Below, piece after piece: positions 32,078 through 40,325 of a DNA stretch of 64,000 nt (positions are counted from its first letter, which is position 1; each line of letters begins with the position of its first letter). The translations under genes were made by a program, and so were the position numbers. The notes below the pieces were generated by a model. The model was not told the DNA's origin, did no database searches, and saw only the letters and a program-made list of their open reading frames with translations. The stretch spans positions 62,001 to 126,000 of the forward strand of contig NZ_JBBPEU010000003.1 of NCBI RefSeq assembly GCF_040225985.1, in the 5' to 3' direction. This stretch comes from Shimia sp040225985 (lineage in GTDB: Bacteria > Pseudomonadota > Alphaproteobacteria > Rhodobacterales > Rhodobacteraceae).

Positions 32078-33952
32078 ATGCTCAAACATGGACTGCCCCT
32101 CGGTATTGCAGGGGTCTGTTGCTGGCTGGTCTGGCAAAGGCTTGAAGGGGTCGATCTCGGGTCGCTCAATGTCGCCGTCCGGCAGTTGGCGCCGCACCAA
32201 TGGACACTGGCGCTGGCCGCCACTTTTCTCAGCTTTTTGGCACTGGCACGCTATGATGTGATCGCGCACCGGCATTTCCGCACTGGTGTGGCAACGCGTG
32301 CGGCCACCATATCGGGTGCAACGTCCATCGCCCTTGGGCAGACACTTGGCGCAGGGGCCATCGTGGGCAGCTTCGTGCGCTGGCGAATGCATCCCGAACT
32401 GGGCCTGTTCACGGCGGCCAAGATCACGGGGTTTGTTACCCTGACCTTCCTGTCGGCGCTTGCGGTGGCTGTAGCCCTTGTCGCGCTGATCCTGCCGGAA
32501 CCGCACCTGCCTAGCTGGGCCTCGTTGCTGATCCTGTGCGCGGCCTGCGCGCTCGGGTTTGCCGCGTTTTTCTATCCGGTCCTGCGCTTGGCCCGGCGAG
32601 AGATCGCCCTGCCCACCTTGCCGGCCATGGGGGCGCTGTTGCTATTGTGCCTGGCTGACACGCTGGCGGCGGGGCTGGCCTTTTACGCGCTGCTGCCCGG
32701 AGGCACAGGTGTGACGCTGGCGGTGCTGCTGCCCGTCTTCCTGATTGCGCTTGGCCTTGCGATCCTATCGGGCACGCCGGGGGGTATGGGGCCCTTCGAG
32801 TTGACCCTGCTGGCAATGCTGCCAGAGGCCCCGCAACTCGAACTGATGGCTGCAATCCTTGCCTTCCGCCTTGTTTATTACGCCTTGCCCGCCGTAATTG
32901 CGGTGCTGTGCCTGCTGCGTCCACTGCGCGCCGACGCGCCCGTTGCGCCGGTGACACGTCTTGGGGCGTTGGATCCGGCGCTGACCGCGCCGACCGCCCG
33001 CGCAGAACTGGGGGTTTTGCGTCAGAATGGCGGCGCGATGATCCTCTGCGGGCGTGGACAATGCGGCGTGGTGCGCACCGGCCAGACGCTGACCGCGCTG
33101 TTTGATCCGCTCGACATCCATTCGGGCGACCTGACCCGCCCCCTGCGCCGCATGGCACGGGCACAGAACCGGATCGTTTGCAAATACAAGATCACGGCGC
33201 GTCAGGCGGTCCATGCGCGCCGCGCGGGCTGGGCCGTGCTGCATATCGCGGACGAGGCCCTGATCTGCACCGCAACACATGACCTGCAAGGGGCCGCTTA
33301 TCGCCAGTTACGACGCAAACTGCGTCAGGCCGACCGCGCCGGTGTGACCGTCGCTGCCGCCACAGGACCGGCCCTGCCCCTGTCGGACATGCGCCGTCTC
33401 AGCCACGCGTGGGAAGATACCCATGGGGTCGCCCGCGGCTTTTCCATGGGTCGTTTTGAGGAAGACTATGTCGCCGGACAGCGCGTGTTTCTGGCTCATG
33501 CCGGGGGCGCGCTGGTGGGCTTCATCACGCTGCACGCCTCGCGGCATGAATGGTGTCTTGACCTGATGCGGGTCCGGCACGACGCGCCCGATGGCACGAT
33601 GCACCTTCTGGTGCAGCACGCGATCGAGGCCGCCCGCGCCGAAAACGTACCCTGCCTGTCACTGGCCGCGGTGCCTGCCGGGGCCAAGGGGGTGAACGCG
33701 GTCGAGGCCGGGTTGCGGCGCAAGTTCGACCAGCACGCCAACGGACCCGGCCTGCGCCAGTTCAAAGCCTGTTTCGCGCCGCGCTGGCAGCCTCTGTTCA
33801 TGGCAGCTCCCAGCTGGGCGCAACTGGTGCTGGCAGCGTGTGACCTGATCCGTTCGGTCCGCACGAACGGCCCGCAACCGCATCCGATCCCCCTGCCGGC
33901 ACCGCCCGTTGCCGAAACGCCCCCGCCCCCGGCGCCGGCACAGGCCGCTTAA
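32078..33952 (+). CDS. MprF-like protein: membrane flippase domain plus DUF2156 aminoacyl-transferase domain
   Basis: MprF proteins attach an amino acid from aminoacyl-tRNA to phosphatidylglycerol and flip the lipid, changing surface charge. This 624-residue protein has about 8-9 membrane helices (residues 5-290), including the LGQTLGAGAIVGSFVRW and SGTPGGMGPFELTLLAML segments of the flippase domain. A C-terminal GNAT-like DUF2156 domain (about 320-600) contains FSMGRFEEDYVAGQRVFLA and LDLMRVRHDAPDGTMHLLV. The C-terminus is Pro-rich. The start is uncertain: ATG 32078 is chosen, while GTG 31997 is in frame; neither has a good Shine-Dalgarno sequence. The transferred amino acid is unknown. Confidence 0.82.
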   Translation: MLKHGLPLGIAGVCCWLVWQRLEGVDLGSLNVAVRQLAPHQWTLALAATFLSFLALARYDVIAHRHFRTGVATRAATISGATSIALGQTLGAGAIVGSFVRWRMHPELGLFTAAKITGFVTLTFLSALAVAVALVALILPEPHLPSWASLLILCAACALGFAAFFYPVLRLARREIALPTLPAMGALLLLCLADTLAAGLAFYALLPGGTGVTLAVLLPVFLIALGLAILSGTPGGMGPFELTLLAMLPEAPQLELMAAILAFRLVYYALPAVIAVLCLLRPLRADAPVAPVTRLGALDPALTAPTARAELGVLRQNGGAMILCGRGQCGVVRTGQTLTALFDPLDIHSGDLTRPLRRMARAQNRIVCKYKITARQAVHARRAGWAVLHIADEALICTATHDLQGAAYRQLRRKLRQADRAGVTVAAATGPALPLSDMRRLSHAWEDTHGVARGFSMGRFEEDYVAGQRVFLAHAGGALVGFITLHASRHEWCLDLMRVRHDAPDGTMHLLVQHAIEAARAENVPCLSLAAVPAGAKGVNAVEAGLRRKFDQHANGPGLRQFKACFAPRWQPLFMAAPSWAQLVLAACDLIRSVRTNGPQPHPIPLPAPPVAETPPPPAPAQAA

Positions 33953-34063
33953 TCAGGGCAGCGTAATCCTGCTCATAATCAACATGAACAAAATGCGCAT
34001 TGTGCCCGCGCGGGCGGCGTGACACATGTGCCCCGACCAAGAGATTTGAAAGAGGAAAGCCCG

Positions 34064-35077
34064 ATGACCAACGCGCTGACCAAGATGCTGGAAACCCGCG
34101 ACTGGATTCTGGCCGATGGGGCCACCGGCACCAACCTGTTCAATATGGGGCTCGAATCCGGCGATGCGCCCGAGCTTTGGAACGAAGCCCATCCCGACCG
34201 CATCAAGGCGCTGTACCAGATGTTTGTCGATGCGGGATCGGACCTGTTCCTGACCAATTCGTTCGGGGGCAATGCCGCCCGCCTGAAACTGCATGACGCG
34301 GGGCACCGCGCAGGCGAGTTGTCCCGCATCGCTGCCGAACTGGGCCGGGAAGTTGCCGACGCCACGGACCGCCCCGTAATCGTGGCAGGCTCGGTCGGGC
34401 CCACCGGCGAAATTCTTGAACCTGTCGGGCAACTGAGCCATGCCAGCGCCGTCGAAATCTTCCATGAACAGGCCGAGGGCCTCAAGCAAGGCGGCGCGGA
34501 CGTGCTGTGGCTGGAAACCATTTCCGCGCCCGAGGAATACAAGGCCGCGGCCGAGGCCTTTGCATTGGCCGACATGCCCTGGGTCGGCACGATGAGCTTT
34601 GACACCGCAGGCCGCACCATGATGGGTATGACCTCGCAGGACATGGCGCAGATGGTCGAAACCCTGACCAACCCGCCGCTGGCCTTTGGCGCCAATTGCG
34701 GCACCGGCGCGCCCGACCTTCTGCGCACGGTTCTCGGCTTTACCGCGCAGGGCACCGAACGCCCCATCGTGGCCAAGGGCAATGCGGGCATCCCGAAATA
34801 TGTCGATGGCCACATCCACTATGACGGCACGCCCGAGTTGATGGCGGATTACGCCGTGATGGCGCGCGACTGTGGCGCGACGATTATCGGCGGCTGCTGC
34901 GGCACCAAGCCCGAGCACCTTGTCGCGATGCGCGCCGCGCTCGAAACACGCCCGCGCGGCAGCCGCCCGACGCTGGACCAGATCACCGAAACGCTGGGCG
35001 CGTTTTCCTCGGCCAGTGACGGCACCGGCGACGATGCCGCAGCCCCTGCCCGCCGCAGTCGCCGCCGCCGCGGCTAG
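34064..35077 (+). CDS. bmt: Betaine-homocysteine S-methyltransferase
   Basis: The enzyme transfers a methyl group from glycine betaine to homocysteine, giving dimethylglycine and methionine. The 337-residue barrel has ILADGATGTNLFNMGL at the N-terminus. The zinc cysteines lie in FGANCGTGAPDLL near residue 217 and in IIGGCCGTKPEHL near 285. The last residues are basic (RRSRRRRG). AGAGGAAAG precedes ATG 34064. A strong terminator at 35102 ends the single-gene unit. Two dehydrogenases able to handle dimethylglycine or sarcosine lie 7-10 kb away. A serine or S-methylmethionine donor role is less likely but cannot be excluded. Confidence 0.9.
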   Translation: MTNALTKMLETRDWILADGATGTNLFNMGLESGDAPELWNEAHPDRIKALYQMFVDAGSDLFLTNSFGGNAARLKLHDAGHRAGELSRIAAELGREVADATDRPVIVAGSVGPTGEILEPVGQLSHASAVEIFHEQAEGLKQGGADVLWLETISAPEEYKAAAEAFALADMPWVGTMSFDTAGRTMMGMTSQDMAQMVETLTNPPLAFGANCGTGAPDLLRTVLGFTAQGTERPIVAKGNAGIPKYVDGHIHYDGTPELMADYAVMARDCGATIIGGCCGTKPEHLVAMRAALETRPRGSRPTLDQITETLGAFSSASDGTGDDAAAPARRSRRRRG

Positions 35078-35101
35078 ACCTGCCACTTTTTCAAGCAGAG
35101 T

Positions 35102-35131
35102 AAGGCCGGAAGCATGTCTTCCGGCCTTTTC
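35102..35131 (+). terminator. Rho-independent terminator of bmt
   Basis: An 11-bp perfect stem (AAGGCCGGAAG/CTTCCGGCCTT) with a 5-nt loop is followed by a T-rich tail, 24 bp after the stop codon. Confidence 0.9.
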
Positions 35132-35152
35132 CTTGCGCAGGATGAGGGCATT

Positions 35153-35166
35153 TTGACATAGATCAG
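35153..35166. promoter_or_regulatory. FNR/FnrL-like binding site upstream of small protein gene
   Basis: TTGAC-ATAG-ATCAG matches the 14-bp FNR pattern TTGAT-N4-ATCAA at 8 of 10 specified bases; TTGAC half-sites are common in Rhodobacter FnrL targets. It lies 116 bp before the ATG at 35282, after the bmt terminator. A candidate -10 (TACATG, 35201-35206) lies downstream. Regulation by oxygen is therefore predicted but untested. Confidence 0.5.
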
Positions 35167-35281
35167 GGTCGCTCCCCAATCAGAGGCCGCAAACTGCGGA
35201 TACATGACCCGAAAGCCCCCCCTATCCGGGGCGGACACACAGTATCGGGTGACTGTTCAAGACCTCCGAGAGGACCCTGCC

Positions 35282-35542
35282 ATGAGTATCCTGTTCGAAA
35301 AAATGACCCCCGCCGCCCGCGAAATCGCCGAGGCGAAACTGCGCGAGGAAGGAATCCTTGCCCCCGATGCGCCTCTGGAATACGCGTTTGAGGTGCTGCC
35401 GTCGGAACGCGCCGCACTGGAAAAGGCCCGCGACGCATGGGACGAAAAAATCGCCGCAAGCAAGGACGACGCAAGCCTTGCTGATCTGGCCATCGCCAAG
35501 GCCCGCTGCGTGCACGAGGAAATCTCGGCTCTACAGGGGTAA
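35282..35542 (+). CDS. Small conserved-looking hypothetical protein
   Basis: I do not recognise the family. The 86-residue product is acidic and mostly helical: MTPAAREIAEAKLREEG, then SERAALEKARDAWDEKIAASKDDASLADLAIAKARCVHEEISAL, with one cysteine near residue 76. It has no signal peptide or membrane segment. GAGAGGA precedes the ATG at moderate spacing and codon use looks normal for the window, so it is probably real. An FNR-like site lies upstream, suggesting low-oxygen control. Confidence 0.7.
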   Translation: MSILFEKMTPAAREIAEAKLREEGILAPDAPLEYAFEVLPSERAALEKARDAWDEKIAASKDDASLADLAIAKARCVHEEISALQG

Positions 35543-35599
35543 CGCCCCCAGATCGCACCAAATTTGAAAGGCAAAGGGGATACCCCTTTTGCCTGCACG

Positions 35600-36475
35600 C
35601 TATTTCCGATTGATAAGGGTCAGGCCCGCCGCGACAAGCCCCAAGGCCACCCAGATCCAGAAGCTGACCGTCTCGTCCAACAGCCACCAGCCCAAGAGCA
35701 CACTGAACACGGGTGACAGAAAGCTGAACGAGGCCACCCCCGACGCGGGATAGACCGACATCAGCCAGAACCAGATCAGATAGGCGATGGCGACAACACC
35801 GATCGACTGGAACATCAGCCCGGCATAATGGATTGCTTGCGGATCGCGCAGCAGCGGGCCGAACAGGGGCGCAACCGCCATCAGGGCAAAGGCTGACACG
35901 ATCAGCTGCCACATCAGCTGGGTTTCGGGTTTGACCGTGGAGAGCGGCGTCACCCGCACAACCAGCGCAATCCCGCCCCAGGCCAGCGCCGCGATCAGCG
36001 CCAGAACATCCCCCAGAACCGAGGCCGCGCCGCCCTGCCGGTCCATCAGGGCCACCCCGACCCCCGTCATGGCCAGAACCAGCCCGATCAGGCGCGGCTT
36101 GGTCAGGTGCTCGCCCGGCAGGGCCACATGCGCCGCCAGCGCCAGCCAGACCGGCATGGAATAGAAAATAATGCTCGCGCGGGACACGGTGGTCAGATCA
36201 AGAGCGAGGTACAGGCATATGAATTCTATGGTGAAAAGAAGCCCCGACAAAATGCCAGCTTTGACCACGGGGGCCGTGCGCACAAGGGGTTTGGACCGCC
36301 ACCACATCCACAGCCCCACAGCCGCCAACCCGATCACCGACCTCAGCGCCGCAGCGAAAATCGGGGAAAACCCGCCATTGGTGACCTTGATCACCACCTG
36401 GTTGAAGGCCAACGCAATCGCGAACAGGATCAGCGACACGGCCCCGAATGTATCAATATGTGATTTGCGTTCCAT
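35600..36475 (-). CDS. EamA/DMT superfamily transporter
   Basis: This is an inner-membrane metabolite exporter of the drug/metabolite transporter superfamily. The 291-residue protein has ten predicted helices in two EamA repeats. The first starts at SLILFAIALAFNQVVIKV and the second at DVLALIAALAWGGIALVVRV; it ends FSFLSPVFSVLLGWWLLDETV and GLVAAGLTLINRK, typical of the family. The substrate is unknown. It diverges from the EEP nuclease gene. Confidence 0.87.
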   Translation of the reverse strand: MERKSHIDTFGAVSLILFAIALAFNQVVIKVTNGGFSPIFAAALRSVIGLAAVGLWMWWRSKPLVRTAPVVKAGILSGLLFTIEFICLYLALDLTTVSRASIIFYSMPVWLALAAHVALPGEHLTKPRLIGLVLAMTGVGVALMDRQGGAASVLGDVLALIAALAWGGIALVVRVTPLSTVKPETQLMWQLIVSAFALMAVAPLFGPLLRDPQAIHYAGLMFQSIGVVAIAYLIWFWLMSVYPASGVASFSFLSPVFSVLLGWWLLDETVSFWIWVALGLVAAGLTLINRK

Positions 36476-36603
36476 TTGCGCAGTCGCACCGTGAATTGCC
36501 CCAAAGTCAAGCTACCTCGTTCGGAACGTCGCGTAGCGGCATTTCTGTCACTGGCCATGCGGCCCGCGACATGGCATCACCGGAACACCAGTGGAAGGCG
36601 CCC

Positions 36604-37299
36604 ATGACCCAGACCTTGCGGATCGCGACCTATAATTTGCAGAAATGCGTCGGGCTCGACATGCGGCGCCGGCCGGACAGGTCGTTACAGGTGATTGATG
36701 CGCTGGAGGCCGATGTCGTGGTCCTGCAAGAGGCCGACAAGCGCCTGCCGCCGCGCCCTGCGGCCCTGCCCCATGACCTGCTGGAAAGCCATGGCTGGCA
36801 TATCCTGCCGTTTGGACAGGTGGGCGGGTCGCTGGGCTGGCATGGCAACGCGATGATCGCACGGGCCGGAATCACGCTGACCCACGGGCAAAAGCTCGAC
36901 CTGCCGGGGTTGGAACCGCGCGGAGCCATTTGCGCCGAACTGGACACGCCTATCGGGGCGCTGCGTGTGATCGGCACCCATCTTGGATTGATCCGGCGTT
37001 ATCGCCTGATGCAGCTTTCGGTTCTGTCGCGCCATTTCAGGGAAAAGGGCAAGATGCCGACCGTGCTGTGCGGGGATTTCAACGAATGGGGGTCCAAGGT
37101 TGCGCTGGACAACGCCACGCCCGGCGTCACCTTTGCCGAGACCGATCACAGCTTTCCTGCCCCGCGCCCGGTGGCCGCATTGGATGCCTTTGCCCTCAGC
37201 AAAGGACTGGCCGCGCGGCAGACCGGTGTGCACAGGGCCCGTCCGGCCCATATCGCCTCGGATCACCTGCCAGTCTGGATTGACGTTGCCCGCGCTTGA
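36604..37299 (+). CDS. Endonuclease/exonuclease/phosphatase family protein
   Basis: The 231-residue enzyme has the EEP fold of metal-dependent phosphodiesterases. LRIATYNLQKCVG carries the metal-binding Asn, VVVLQEADKR the catalytic Glu near residue 41, VIGTHLGLIRRYRLMQL a conserved His, PTVLCGDFNEW the Asp-Asn pair near 160, and IASDHLPVWIDV the terminal Asp-His. The substrate could be DNA, a phospholipid or an inositol phosphate. The ATG at 36604 was chosen because it begins just before the conserved core; an in-frame ATG at 36571 is possible. Confidence 0.83.
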   Translation: MTQTLRIATYNLQKCVGLDMRRRPDRSLQVIDALEADVVVLQEADKRLPPRPAALPHDLLESHGWHILPFGQVGGSLGWHGNAMIARAGITLTHGQKLDLPGLEPRGAICAELDTPIGALRVIGTHLGLIRRYRLMQLSVLSRHFREKGKMPTVLCGDFNEWGSKVALDNATPGVTFAETDHSFPAPRPVAALDAFALSKGLAARQTGVHRARPAHIASDHLPVWIDVARA

Positions 37300-37351
37300 G
37301 CGGGTGCCAACCGCGTGCTAGGCCAAGATATCCCAGATCAGGAGCGCGCCC

Positions 37352-38194
37352 ATGTCTACTTATGTCGTTTACGATGTGTTTACGGATAAACCCTTTGGCG
37401 GCAACCAGTTGGCAGTCTTTCCTGATGCAACAGACCTGGCCGAGGACCAGCTTCAGTCCATCGCTGCCGAGTTCAATTTCTCGGAAGTGACCTTTGTATA
37501 CCCGTCCGAAAATCCGGACCACACAGCCAAGGTGCGCATATTCACCCCGACGATGGAAGTGCCCTTTGCCGGCCATCCCACCATTGGCACCGCCGTGGCG
37601 CTGGCCGATCTGGGCCAAGGGCCGGAGATGGTGCTTGACCTGGGGATCGGCCCGCTGGCTTGCCGGGCCGATGCGGGCCATGCACAGTTCACCACCAACG
37701 CCCCGCTTGAAACACTGGCCAGGCCCGACCCTGATCTGGTCGCGCGGGCGCTCGGGATTTCACGGGATGCCATCCTGACCACCACCCACGCGCCGACCAT
37801 GGTGTCGCTGGGGCTGGGGTTCACGATCACGGAACTGGATTGCCGCGACACGCTGGCGGCGCTGGAAACGGACATCGCCGCGTTTCGGACAGGAAATGCG
37901 CGCTATCCGTCAGGGCTGGACTTCGCCCAGTTTGCCTATGTCCGCGAGGGCGACGTGATCCATGCGCGCATGTTTGCACCTCTGGACAATATCCCCGAAG
38001 ACCCGGCCACGGGCAGTGCCTGTGCCACGCTCGGCGCATTGCTGGCCGAGATCGCGGGGCAGGACGTGACACTGCGCGTGCATCAGGGCGACGATATGGG
38101 CCGCCCCAGCGTGATTGGCGTGACCACGCTGGACAGCGCGGTCACGATCAGCGGTCAGGCCTGCAAGGTCATGGAAGGGCGGCTTTGTCTATAG
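37352..38194 (+). CDS. PhzF family isomerase
   Basis: The 280-residue protein has the diaminopimelate-epimerase-like fold of PhzF. The N-terminal block YVVYDVFTDKPFGGNQLAVF, the catalytic glutamate in FNFSEVTFVYPS near residue 47, PFAGHPTIGTAVAL near 75, and the C-terminal DPATGSACATLGALLAE near 215 are all intact. True PhzF acts in phenazine synthesis, but no phenazine genes are here, so this is an uncharacterised relative, perhaps in amino acid metabolism. Confidence 0.88.
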   Translation: MSTYVVYDVFTDKPFGGNQLAVFPDATDLAEDQLQSIAAEFNFSEVTFVYPSENPDHTAKVRIFTPTMEVPFAGHPTIGTAVALADLGQGPEMVLDLGIGPLACRADAGHAQFTTNAPLETLARPDPDLVARALGISRDAILTTTHAPTMVSLGLGFTITELDCRDTLAALETDIAAFRTGNARYPSGLDFAQFAYVREGDVIHARMFAPLDNIPEDPATGSACATLGALLAEIAGQDVTLRVHQGDDMGRPSVIGVTTLDSAVTISGQACKVMEGRLCL

Positions 38195-38215
38195 GGCGCC
38201 CCAACGGTTAATGGA

Positions 38216-39562
38216 TCACTTGCTCGCGCCGCTCCGCCGACGCCGACGCTGACCGCCGCCCGCAGGCTTGCCCGCGCCTGCCGGACGCCCACCACCGGGT
38301 TTGCCACCCCGTGCGCGACCACCGCCCGCGCCACGGTTGCCGCCGGGTTTGCCGCCCGAAGGCCCGCCGCGCCGCTGTCCGCCGCGACCGCCGCCGCCAT
38401 TAGCCTTGGATTTGTGCGAGGGATCTTCCATCCCCATCCAAGGCGTGCCGGACAGCACCGGAATCGTGAATTTCATGACCTTCTGGATGGCTTTCAGCTC
38501 GTCCACTTCATCCGGGGCGCAAAAGGCCACGGCGGCCCCGTCCATGCCTGCGCGCGCGGTACGGCCGATCCGGTGGACATAGTTTTCCGGCACGTTGGGC
38601 AGGTCATAATTGTAGACATGGCGTACCTGCGGAATATCCAACCCACGCGCCGCCACATCCGTGGCCACCAGCACCATGATCTCGCCCTCGCGGAACGCCT
38701 TGATGGCGCGCTCGCGCTGACCCTGGCTTTTGTTGCCATGCACGGCCCCGGCCTCGTAACCCGCCTTGACCAGCGCTTTCATCAACCGGTCCGAGCCGTG
38801 TTTCGTGCGGGCAAAGACAATCGCCGCCTCGTCGCGATGCTCGGCAAGCAGTTCGATCAAAAGGCTGGTTTTCTCGGCCTTTGCAATGAAATGGATGCCT
38901 TGGGTGATCTTGTCCGCGGCCTTGCCCGGAGGCGACACCTGCACCCGCACCGGGTTTGTCAGATAAGCGCCCGCGATTTCGGCCATGAGTTTGGGCATGG
39001 TGGCCGAAAACAGCATCGTCTGGCGTTTTTCCGGCAGGTAACCGACAATCTGGCGCAGGGCATGGATGAACCCCATATCCAGCATCTGGTCGGCCTCGTC
39101 CAGCACAAGGAAATCTGTGGCCGAAAGGTCGATCGCGTTGCGTTCCAAAAGGTCGATCAGGCGACCGGGCGTGGCAACGATGATGTCGGTGCCACGGGCG
39201 ACGCGCGAAATCTGCGGGTTGATCGAGACACCGCCCACGATCAGGCCGATCTTGAACGGCGTGCCCTCGACCAGAACGGACAGGCTGTCCTTGATCTGGT
39301 TGGCCAGTTCCCGTGTCGGAGCAAGGATCAGGCTGCGGGCGGTTTTGGGCTCGGGTTTGCGGCCATAGGATTGCAGCCGCGCAATCAGCGGCAGGCCAAA
39401 GGCCAGCGTCTTGCCGGTGCCGGTCTGGGCCAGCCCCATCACGTCCTGCCCCTCAAGCGCATGGGGAATGGCGCGTTCCTGGATCGGGGTCGGCTTGTCG
39501 ATTCCGGTATTGTTCAGCTTGGTAATCAGGGCTTTGGGCAGCCCGAGGTCAGTAAACGACAT
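38216..39562 (-). CDS. rhlE: DEAD-box RNA helicase (RhlE-like)
   Basis: This ATP-dependent RNA helicase acts in ribosome assembly or RNA decay. The 448-residue protein has the Q motif (PTPIQERAIPHAL), motif I AQTGTGKT near residue 45, motif II DEAD near 155, motif III SAT, and motif VI HRIGRTARAG near 325. The last 75 residues are an extended Gly/Arg/Pro tail (GGGGRGGQRRGG and similar) ending in RRRRRSG, an RNA-binding, condensation-prone tail. It is encoded alone, divergent from the Fur/Mur regulator region. Confidence 0.93.
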   Translation of the reverse strand: MSFTDLGLPKALITKLNNTGIDKPTPIQERAIPHALEGQDVMGLAQTGTGKTLAFGLPLIARLQSYGRKPEPKTARSLILAPTRELANQIKDSLSVLVEGTPFKIGLIVGGVSINPQISRVARGTDIIVATPGRLIDLLERNAIDLSATDFLVLDEADQMLDMGFIHALRQIVGYLPEKRQTMLFSATMPKLMAEIAGAYLTNPVRVQVSPPGKAADKITQGIHFIAKAEKTSLLIELLAEHRDEAAIVFARTKHGSDRLMKALVKAGYEAGAVHGNKSQGQRERAIKAFREGEIMVLVATDVAARGLDIPQVRHVYNYDLPNVPENYVHRIGRTARAGMDGAAVAFCAPDEVDELKAIQKVMKFTIPVLSGTPWMGMEDPSHKSKANGGGGRGGQRRGGPSGGKPGGNRGAGGGRARGGKPGGGRPAGAGKPAGGGQRRRRRSGASK

Positions 39563-39904
39563 AGATCATCTTTCCGCGCCCCACCTTTGGGAACGCTGTG
39601 CAAGGCCCATCCATGTGGGCGGTGGTTGATGAGCAAAATGCCGATCCGTGCCCTGTTACGTCACGGGCCGCATCCTGCCCTGGCCCCACGCGTGATCTTG
39701 GGATCGGATTGCCTGCCTCTGGTCACGCCGGTCTGTTCCGGCTTCTTCGGTGCTGCTCACGCGGCAGAAGGCAGTGACGGGTACATGTGGCCTGTCCTGC
39801 CCACTGTCAAGCGGGAAAGTCGCGCCCTGCGGCAGGAAAAGCACTGGTACAGGGTCGCCGTGTTCGGGTAAACCGAAGATCAAAACCGTCTGGGACAGCC
39901 GCAA
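39563..39904. other. Intergenic region between rhlE and the Fur/Mur gene, with a doubtful small ORF
   Basis: A stretch of about 340 bp. A plus-strand frame at 39629-39871 could encode 80 residues (MSKMPIRALLRHG...), with a central cysteine-containing hydrophobic patch and a basic C-terminus, but it lacks a ribosome site, a domain and normal codon use, so I do not call it a gene. The promoters of rhlE and the regulator gene must lie here; I saw no clear operator. Confidence 0.35.
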
Positions 39905-40315
39905 ATGACCGATACGATCATCGCCCGTTGCGAGGCCAAAGGCCTGCGCATGACCGAACAACGCCGTGTGATTGCGGCTGTCTTGCAGGAAAGCGATGAC
40001 CACCCCGACGTGGAAGAGCTTTATGCGCGGGCCTCGGGGCGGGACGAAGGCATTTCGCTGGCCACGGTCTATCGCACGGTCAAACTGTTCGAAGAGGCGG
40101 GGATTCTCGACAAGCTGGAATTCGGCGACGGGCGCGCGCGCTATGAGGATGCCGAGCGCGAACATCACGACCACCTGATCGACATCAATTCCGGCGAGGT
40201 GATCGAATTCGTCGATCCCGAAATCGAGGCACTTCAGGAAAAGATCGCGGAAAAGCTGGGGTATCGTCTCAAGGGGCACAAGCTCGAACTTTACGGCGTG
40301 CCGATCAAGAAATAG
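39905..40315 (+). CDS. Fur family regulator (Fur/Mur type)
   Basis: This is a metal-responsive transcription repressor of 136 residues. The winged helix is at residues 10-85 (LRMTEQRRVIAAVLQ, SLATVYRTVKLFEEAGI) and the dimerisation domain follows, with the metal site HHDHLIDI near 97-104. The CxxC zinc motifs of classical Fur are absent, as in alphaproteobacterial Mur and Fur proteins, which often sense manganese. The heme-sensing HxH pattern and N-terminal motif of Irr are not evident. Target genes are unknown. It lies alone before a convergent outer-membrane protein gene. Confidence 0.85.
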   Translation: MTDTIIARCEAKGLRMTEQRRVIAAVLQESDDHPDVEELYARASGRDEGISLATVYRTVKLFEEAGILDKLEFGDGRARYEDAEREHHDHLIDINSGEVIEFVDPEIEALQEKIAEKLGYRLKGHKLELYGVPIKK

Positions 40316-40325
40316 GTCCGGCGCC

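Noticed and set aside
33953..34063. Possible SAM- or SAH-type riboswitch before bmt
   Set aside because: The 111-bp leader has a small GC palindrome but none of the conserved SAM-II, SAM-V or SAM/SAH consensus blocks that I can recognise.
37352..38194. Phenazine biosynthesis cluster because of PhzF
   Set aside because: No other phenazine genes are near, and PhzF-like isomerases are widespread without phenazines.
39629..39871. 80-codon plus-strand frame between rhlE and the Fur/Mur gene
   Set aside because: No ribosome site, no domain and atypical composition; kept only as a note in the intergenic entry.
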